This document shows, piece by piece, positions 59,198 through 64,000 of a DNA stretch of 64,000 bases. The stretch is from Amycolatopsis alba DSM 44262 (lineage in GTDB: Bacteria; Actinomycetota; Actinomycetes; Mycobacteriales; Pseudonocardiaceae). The position numbers and the translations under genes were made by a program. The notes under the pieces are model-generated. The model ran no database searches. It was not told the origin of the DNA and saw only the letters and a list, made by a program, of their open reading frames with translations. Every line of letters starts with the position of its first letter. Within the stretch, counting starts at the first letter, position 1. Where the stretch lies: contig NZ_KB913032.1 in NCBI RefSeq assembly GCF_000384215.1, positions 955,021-1,019,020 on the forward strand, written 5' to 3'.

Positions 59198-60256
59198 TCA
59201 GCGCAGGCCGTGGGTCTTCTTGTATTCCAAGGCGTAGGCGAGCTTGCCGGGCTTGGCGTCGGTGTAGGGCTTGCTCAGCTTGCCGAACTCTCCCTTGCCC
59301 GCGGCCGCGCCGTCGTTCCAGTCGTCCAGAGCGCCGAGGTCCGCGGCGGTGAAGCCGCTGTCCACCACCGAAGACTTGGGCAGTGCCACCATCGCCTGTG
59401 TGAACGACTTGACCGTCGCCAGGTAGCTCGTCAGGTCGCCGGTGTTCCACTTGCACAGATCGACCGGCTTGGCGTCGCGCAACCAGGCGCCCCAGTAGAA
59501 CTCCTGGAACGGCAGATCGCCCTGTGTATAGCCGATGTCACGGCCGAAGTAGAGCAGGCCGCGGTATCGGTCGTTGCCGAAGTTGGCCAGCCCCACGGAG
59601 GACGGCAGCTTGTTCACCTTGACCGGTTTGCCGTCGGCGTCGCGCAGCCAGACCCACTTGTGGTCCTTCATCCGCGCCCAGAAGTCCTGCCGGGTCAGCG
59701 TGCTGTAGTTCGCCAGCACCCGCAGCCGGACGTGCAGGTTCAGCCCGCCGTCGGGGGTTTCGGCGAACGAGGTCAGGGTGTGGTGGCCATCGGTCAGGAA
59801 CGGCTCACCGCCAGGCCCGATCACGACCGTCTTCATGGCTCCGACACTTGCCGGTGTCTCCGCGCCGACCGCCAACTCGCAAGCGAACGAGGACGGGTCG
59901 TCCAGCCGGGCTCCCGGTGACACCGACGCGGCGGCGTTCCGGCCGTCGGCCTCGCACCAGTCGTCGAACTTCTTGTTGATCGCGTCCTTGCCGAGGGTGT
60001 AGCGGCCGAGCTTGTAGTAGACCTCGTCGTAGCCCAGCGACGGCTGAGTGGGGTGCACGTCGCCGATCCGCACGTCGAGCAGGTCACCGGCCTCGGCGCA
60101 CAGGTAGCCGGAGTACGGTGCCGACCGGTTGTCGTGACCGCAGAACCAAGGCCGGGAGCCCGGCGCCGCACTCGCCCCCGTGCCGGCCAGTCCGACACCG
60201 ACCGACGCGACGGCGACGACTGTGACGATCCGACCGAACCTGGTACCAATGCGCAT
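59198..60256 (-). CDS. Secreted ParB/Srx-like (ParBc_2) domain protein
   Basis: 352 residues. A signal peptide (RIVTVVAVASVGVGLAGTGA) is followed by a domain with the ParBc_2 core: YDEVYYKLGRYTLG, then VVIGPGGEPFLTDGHHTLTS (about 144-163), then VRLRVLANYSTLTRQDFWAR. The Asp-Gly-His-His-Thr segment replaces the GxxR of DNA-partition ParB proteins. Secreted members are common in Amycolatopsis and Streptomyces, but their activity is unknown; a nuclease or phosphotransfer role is only suggested by the fold. Confidence 0.75.
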   Translation of the reverse strand: MRIGTRFGRIVTVVAVASVGVGLAGTGASAAPGSRPWFCGHDNRSAPYSGYLCAEAGDLLDVRIGDVHPTQPSLGYDEVYYKLGRYTLGKDAINKKFDDWCEADGRNAAASVSPGARLDDPSSFACELAVGAETPASVGAMKTVVIGPGGEPFLTDGHHTLTSFAETPDGGLNLHVRLRVLANYSTLTRQDFWARMKDHKWVWLRDADGKPVKVNKLPSSVGLANFGNDRYRGLLYFGRDIGYTQGDLPFQEFYWGAWLRDAKPVDLCKWNTGDLTSYLATVKSFTQAMVALPKSSVVDSGFTAADLGALDDWNDGAAAGKGEFGKLSKPYTDAKPGKLAYALEYKKTHGLR

Positions 60257-60662
60257 GTTTTTACCCCGTACTCACGAAAAGACGTCTGAGAGACCCTGCG
60301 TCCCGATGCTGAACACCGTCCCACGGCCAGGTGACGAACAGGCGTATCCGCCGTGAACTGATGACGGGTTCACTTTCGCCATGAGCCGTAATGATTGGCT
60401 CTGGAGCAGGGCGGCGGCCTCCGGCCGCTCTGCTCCACCCGGCACGACCGCCGACATGGTCCTGTCCCTGGTCAACACACCACCGACCTCGCCCACCCCA
60501 CAACCGAACAGCCGCCCGGCCACGGCGTCGCGGACACGCTCACCGACTCGACGTCGTCCGCGCAGCGTTGTTCGGGAAGGTGACGTGCGTGGCAGCGAGC
60601 GCCAGGTGCCCTGGCCAGTCGACAGGCACGTGACCCTGGCTCGGCGGCCGCGACAAGGCCGA
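60257..60662. other. 406-bp intergenic region, nothing recognised
   Basis: Several overlapping short open frames exist on both strands, but none has consistent codon use or a good ribosome-binding site. The stretch next to 60256 should contain the promoter of the ParBc_2 gene. I see no strong dyad or repeat. Confidence 0.4.
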
Positions 60663-61580
60663 CTACGCCGGTTCCAGCCACCATGCTCTGAGCTCCGCGT
60701 AGGAGGATCGGATTCGGGTCAGGGTATCCATTTCCTTCTTGGCCACACGACAGGTTTCCAACTGAATACTCGCAGCTATTGCCTGATCGACATCAAGCTG
60801 AGGAGGTGGCATGAACCGTCGCCCCCTTGTCAGAAGGAACGATGCAGTCGAAATACCTACCCGACCTATATCAGAGAGAACTTTTCCCGGCGTCATCCTG
60901 GTCGCCGCGAATTCTCGCTCCGCGTCCGCAAGTGAATCACAGTCCGTCCCATATAGATTCGAGGTGAAGTCACCGAAGGCCGCGAGATGCTCATCTGCAT
61001 GATCTGCCCATCTCACGACATTGCGCGATCCCTGCTCCCTGAGAATTGAGGCAGTGACCGCCGCCGTGGCCATGGCGTTGACATACAGTGCACGGAGTGC
61101 GTCAGCGTTCTTGTTCGGACTGGAAGGTATTTTCTTGCCAGCGTTCTGATTCATATCACGGACAAACATCGCATACGCGCCGGTAAGATGACCTTCGGCC
61201 ACCAGCAGGCGGTCATGACGCTGCTGTTCACTGGTTTCATTTTGGGCATCGGAAAGCGATTGCTTCGCAGCGTCAATTTGTCCGTCCGCGAACATGGAAA
61301 GCGTGTTCGAAATCCCAGCCTCGAAGACGGCACCTCGGGCGATCCTCTTGGCCGCCACGCCGATGCCGATAAAGAGCACACTTCCCCCACCGGTAGCGGC
61401 GGCTTCACCGAAGGCTTTCGATGCCTTTGCAAGTGCGAGACAAGCATCGACGGTAAATGATGCCATGTCGCCAGGTGTGACACCAGACGGCTTGGGCATC
61501 GTAAACTCGAGAAGATCAGCGGATAAACCGATCTTTCCAGGGTTGCGTTCGGGATTGCTGACTGCGTCATCGACTCCCAT
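60663..61580 (-). CDS. Orphan hypothetical protein in a less GC-rich segment
   Basis: About 305 residues from ATG at 61580; a TTG one codon earlier is possible and neither has a clear ribosome-binding site. It is mostly helical, with one glycine-rich hydrophobic run (EAAATGGGSVLFIGIGVAAK) and long helices rich in Ala, Asp and Gln. Codon use has more A/T in third positions than the neighbours, suggesting recent arrival. I do not recognise the family; the small hydrophobic run is compatible with a toxin or membrane-associated protein, but this is a guess. Confidence 0.55.
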   Translation of the reverse strand: MGVDDAVSNPERNPGKIGLSADLLEFTMPKPSGVTPGDMASFTVDACLALAKASKAFGEAAATGGGSVLFIGIGVAAKRIARGAVFEAGISNTLSMFADGQIDAAKQSLSDAQNETSEQQRHDRLLVAEGHLTGAYAMFVRDMNQNAGKKIPSSPNKNADALRALYVNAMATAAVTASILREQGSRNVVRWADHADEHLAAFGDFTSNLYGTDCDSLADAEREFAATRMTPGKVLSDIGRVGISTASFLLTRGRRFMPPPQLDVDQAIAASIQLETCRVAKKEMDTLTRIRSSYAELRAWWLEPA

Positions 61581-61873
61581 CAAAACAGGCTACCACCTTG
61601 ACAACGACGTGAGCAGGAATTGGATCAACAGCTGCCGTCACCTGACTTATGACGGTCAGCCGAATGTTGATATTGAAACCTTGCTCAACTCGATCGTGGC
61701 CACCGGAGCACGCCACTCACAACAGAACATAGTTGCATGAAAGACACCTACAGGTTGAGAATGTCGTCATCGACGCGCAGACACCCAGCCTCAGGACATG
61801 CGGCCGAGTCGCGAATGGTGCATCATCTCGGATGACGTGCATGGTCCGACGACACCCGAGGGATGCCTGTTTC

Positions 61874-62644
61874 ATGGTCGGTGAGAACGCTGTCAGACTC
61901 GCGGTGCTGATCGACGCGGACAACGCGCGGCCCTCGATCACCGAAGGCCTGCTGGCCGAGGTCGCCAAGTACGGCACCGCGCACGTCAAACGCGCCTACG
62001 GCGACTGGACCGGCACCAACCTCAAAGGCTGGAAAGACCACCTGCTCGCCCAGTCGATCCAGCCCATCCAGCAATTCGCCTACACCACCGGCAAGAACGC
62101 CACCGACGCCGCGATGGTCATCGACGCGATGGACCTGCTCTACTCCGGGCGCTTCGACGGGTTCTGCATCGTCTCCAGCGACAGCGACTTCACCAGGCTC
62201 GCCGCACGCCTGCGCGAATCCGGCCTCACCGTCTACGGCTTCGGCGAACGCAAAACACCCCAGCCCTTCGTCGCCGCCTGCGACAAATTCATCTACACCG
62301 AGAACCTCGCCCACCCCCACAACCCCAACGCGCCAGTCGAAACGGACCCCAAGCCGAAAACCGCCACGGCCGCGGCACAACTGAAGGCCGACACAGCCCT
62401 GGTGAACCAACTGCGCAACGCCGTCGAGGCAGCCTCCGACGACGACGGCTGGGCCGCACTCGCCGCCGTAGGCAGCATCATCACCAAACAACGCCCGGAC
62501 TTCGACCCACGCAACTACGGCTACCCCAAACTCAGCGGACTGATCACCGCCACCACCCTGTTCGAACAGGACCGCCGCACTCCCGGCGACGGCAAACCCG
62601 CAGTCATCTACATCCGCGACAAACGACGCCGCCCCGCCGAATAA
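61874..62644 (+). CDS. NYN-domain protein with C-terminal LOTUS (OST-HTH) domain
   Basis: 256 residues. The NYN (PIN-like ribonuclease) fold has its acidic metal-binding residues in LAVLIDADNARPS, TDAAMVIDAMDLL and FCIVSSDSDFTRLAARLRES. The C-terminal part (WAALAAVGSIITKQRPDFDP, YGYPKLSGLITATTLF) matches the LOTUS/OST-HTH RNA-binding domain, linked by a Pro/Thr/Ala-rich segment. Such proteins are thought to act in RNA processing or degradation. I chose ATG at 61874; earlier codons are AT-rich and non-coding in look. Confidence 0.88.
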   Translation: MVGENAVRLAVLIDADNARPSITEGLLAEVAKYGTAHVKRAYGDWTGTNLKGWKDHLLAQSIQPIQQFAYTTGKNATDAAMVIDAMDLLYSGRFDGFCIVSSDSDFTRLAARLRESGLTVYGFGERKTPQPFVAACDKFIYTENLAHPHNPNAPVETDPKPKTATAAAQLKADTALVNQLRNAVEAASDDDGWAALAAVGSIITKQRPDFDPRNYGYPKLSGLITATTLFEQDRRTPGDGKPAVIYIRDKRRRPAE

Positions 62645-62659
62645 CCCACCGTCTGCCCA

Positions 62660-62679
62660 CTGTCGACGGGAGCCGACAG
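62660..62679 (+). terminator. Weak hairpin after the NYN gene
   Basis: CTGTCG (62660-62665) pairs with CGACAG (62674-62679) around an 8-nt loop, 16 bp after the stop. The stem is short, so terminator activity is uncertain. Confidence 0.3.
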
Positions 62680-62837
62680 CCAGGGCGGTCAGCCGTACGG
62701 AGCGAGCCTGGATCAGTACTTCCCGCTCGACAACATCGACGAGTAAGAGCTACGAGTCACCAGGCCAACGCCGGGCCGTCTCACATCATTCAAGTCGTGC
62801 GGCGAGGCGCTACAGCGGAAGCGTCCCCTCGCGTCCT

Positions 62838-64000
62838 CTATGTGTAGAAGACGTCCATGCCGAGGCTTCGCGCATGAACGGCCGCGAACTCGGGGTTCAG
62901 CCGCAGCCTCGCGACGACAACACCGGGTTCCTCCTGGTCGTTCGTCCGAACGTAGCGCCGCGTGTACACACCTGCGATCACCGCGACGCTGAGCGCGTGA
63001 AGGCAGAAGATCAGCCCGAGCTCGTCGTCGGACGTCCACTGGAGACCGTCGTCCCGGCTGTCGATGACGGCGGCTCGCCAGCGGTCGATGTCCCTGGCAA
63101 GCCCTAGATCGATCTCGTAAACTTGCGCATCCGGACTGGGCGCCTGAGACATCAGCATCTTTGCGAGTCCCATGATGCCGTCGTAGATGCCGTTCCCCGA
63201 GAGGCCGATCAGAATCCCTCCGAGCAGCGTCTTCCAGCGATCCTTCGGCGTTCGCTTCAGCGCGGCCTGAACCGTGTCTTGGACCGCCGTCAGGTCGACA
63301 CTCTCCTTCTCATCAGCTTTCCAGCCGGCGACGAGTGCGGACAGCACGCGGTCCTGGTGCATCGGCGCGGGGTTCACCAGGTCCTTTCGAACCATGTAGT
63401 CGTAAACGGCGCCGGCGAGGCGGTCCAGATTCTCGCCATCTGACGCTTCCACTGCCGGCACACCGTCGCGCAGCCGGTCACCCATGACCTTGATCCACAC
63501 GTCCGAATCCGGCGACGGCTGCTGATGCGTCGTGGGCGGGATCCACAGGTCATCGTCCTTTACCTGCTCGGCAAGCCTGTCCGGACGTTCTGTCACCGCG
63601 ATGACCGCTGCGACGAACACGACTTCCGCGGTGGCGGTCACTCCCACTGAGCTGAGCACGACGCCCAGAACTGGTGCGAGCAAACACGGGAGCAGCAGCG
63701 CGCACAGTTTGTCGACCTCGGCATCGCGGCCTTTCTCTCCGGCAACGACGTCGGCCAGCCGGTCTACGAGGGTTCGTCGTTTGCTGCTGTCCACGATCGC
63801 TTCCCAGATCACGGACAGTTCGGCGGTACCGGCTTTCGGAGCCACCACCTGAGTCATGCAGTCGGACGACAAGAGCTGCATGACCAGCTGTGCGGCTTCT
63901 GCACGCGAAAGCAACTGGTCGACGCAGCCCTCCATCGCAACACTACCGCTCAGGTCGACCAGGAACCGTCTGGCGGACTCGCTCTCCAACAGCGCGGCAC
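62838..64000 (-). CDS. Membrane protein of unknown function (5' end beyond the window)
   Basis: The frame is open to the right edge, so the true start is outside; at least 387 codons are visible. Hydrophobic segments occur at [20 protein letters not shown] (about 100 residues in) and [20 protein letters not shown], with long charged helical parts between them. I do not recognise the family. The C-terminus ([20 protein letters not shown]) lies in the cytoplasm or outside, undetermined. A small internal start at 63989 (TTG) is possible but unsupported. Confidence 0.7.

Noticed and set aside
60257..60662. Small open frames of 60-185 codons on both strands
   Set aside because: They overlap one another, lack ribosome-binding sites and show no consistent third-position GC pattern.
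1..64000. CRISPR arrays, tRNA or rRNA genes, insertion sequences, integrase or attachment sites
   Set aside because: None was seen by eye: no regular short repeats, cloverleaf-like units, transposase motifs or terminal repeats. A tool-based tRNA and IS search would be decisive.

Overview
The window is high-GC actinomycete DNA with frequent GTG/TTG starts, ATGA-type stop/start overlaps, an EspG-type ESX chaperone, a SARP-family regulator, Tat and lipoprotein signals, and a 3-amino-4-hydroxybenzoate type gene cluster. Together with the long terminator-like hairpin repeat near 58.1 kb, this suggests a Pseudonocardiaceae member, most likely Amycolatopsis or a close relative. The genus is an inference. 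No tRNA, rRNA, CRISPR array, insertion sequence or prophage was seen.

Layout. 0-4.8 kb: truncated membrane protein, a divergent VOC/MarR pair with two palindromic operators, and zinc-ribbon membrane proteins. 4.9-11.2 kb: six-gene leftward operon coding for a secreted GH114 endo-polygalactosaminidase, a sugar ABC importer without ATPase, a PfkB kinase and a GH4 alpha-galactosidase, led by a good promoter with a dyad; it looks like a catabolic system for galactosamine/galactose-rich exopolysaccharide. 11.3-13.4 kb: Nudix hydrolase and a PrsW-like protein lacking expected catalytic residues. 13.5-16.7 kb: four-gene cassette coding for a 58-residue six-cysteine peptide, a MauE-like membrane protein, a CPPC thioredoxin-like protein and an ABC exporter, with a strong hairpin after the peptide gene. 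This is the best candidate for an undescribed system. 16.8-20.2 kb: secreted beta-helix protein, membrane-anchored SARP, beta-carbonic anhydrase.

20.1-38 kb is mixed chromosomal content: MFS/MerR pair, methyltransferase, HD protein, VOC, EspG, GNAT, HEAT-repeat proteins, a PadR/ArsR-like regulator with a membrane protein under a 36-bp dyad, an ECF sigma factor overlapping a Tat/Rieske membrane protein (possible redox anti-sigma), a vanadium haloperoxidase-like enzyme, HxlR/enoyl-CoA hydratase, and a secreted trypsin-like protease. 38.2-50 kb: orphan response regulator, then a biosynthetic locus. Leftward are a flavodoxin-fold reductase, a DHA2 drug exporter and a LysR regulator; rightward are GriI/GriH-type enzymes for 3,4-AHBA, two AMP ligases, two carrier proteins, a ketosynthase with a short partner lacking the active-site Cys, and a DUF6125-like protein. 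All rightward genes are packed with overlaps or tiny gaps.

50-64 kb: membrane protein, DipZ and Ohr redox genes, two decayed genes (an SDR and a cupin), acyl-CoA dehydrogenase-like enzyme, CGNR regulator, tannase/feruloyl esterase with tandem terminator hairpins, a secreted ParBc_2 protein, a somewhat AT-richer orphan gene, a NYN-LOTUS protein and a membrane protein cut by the right edge.
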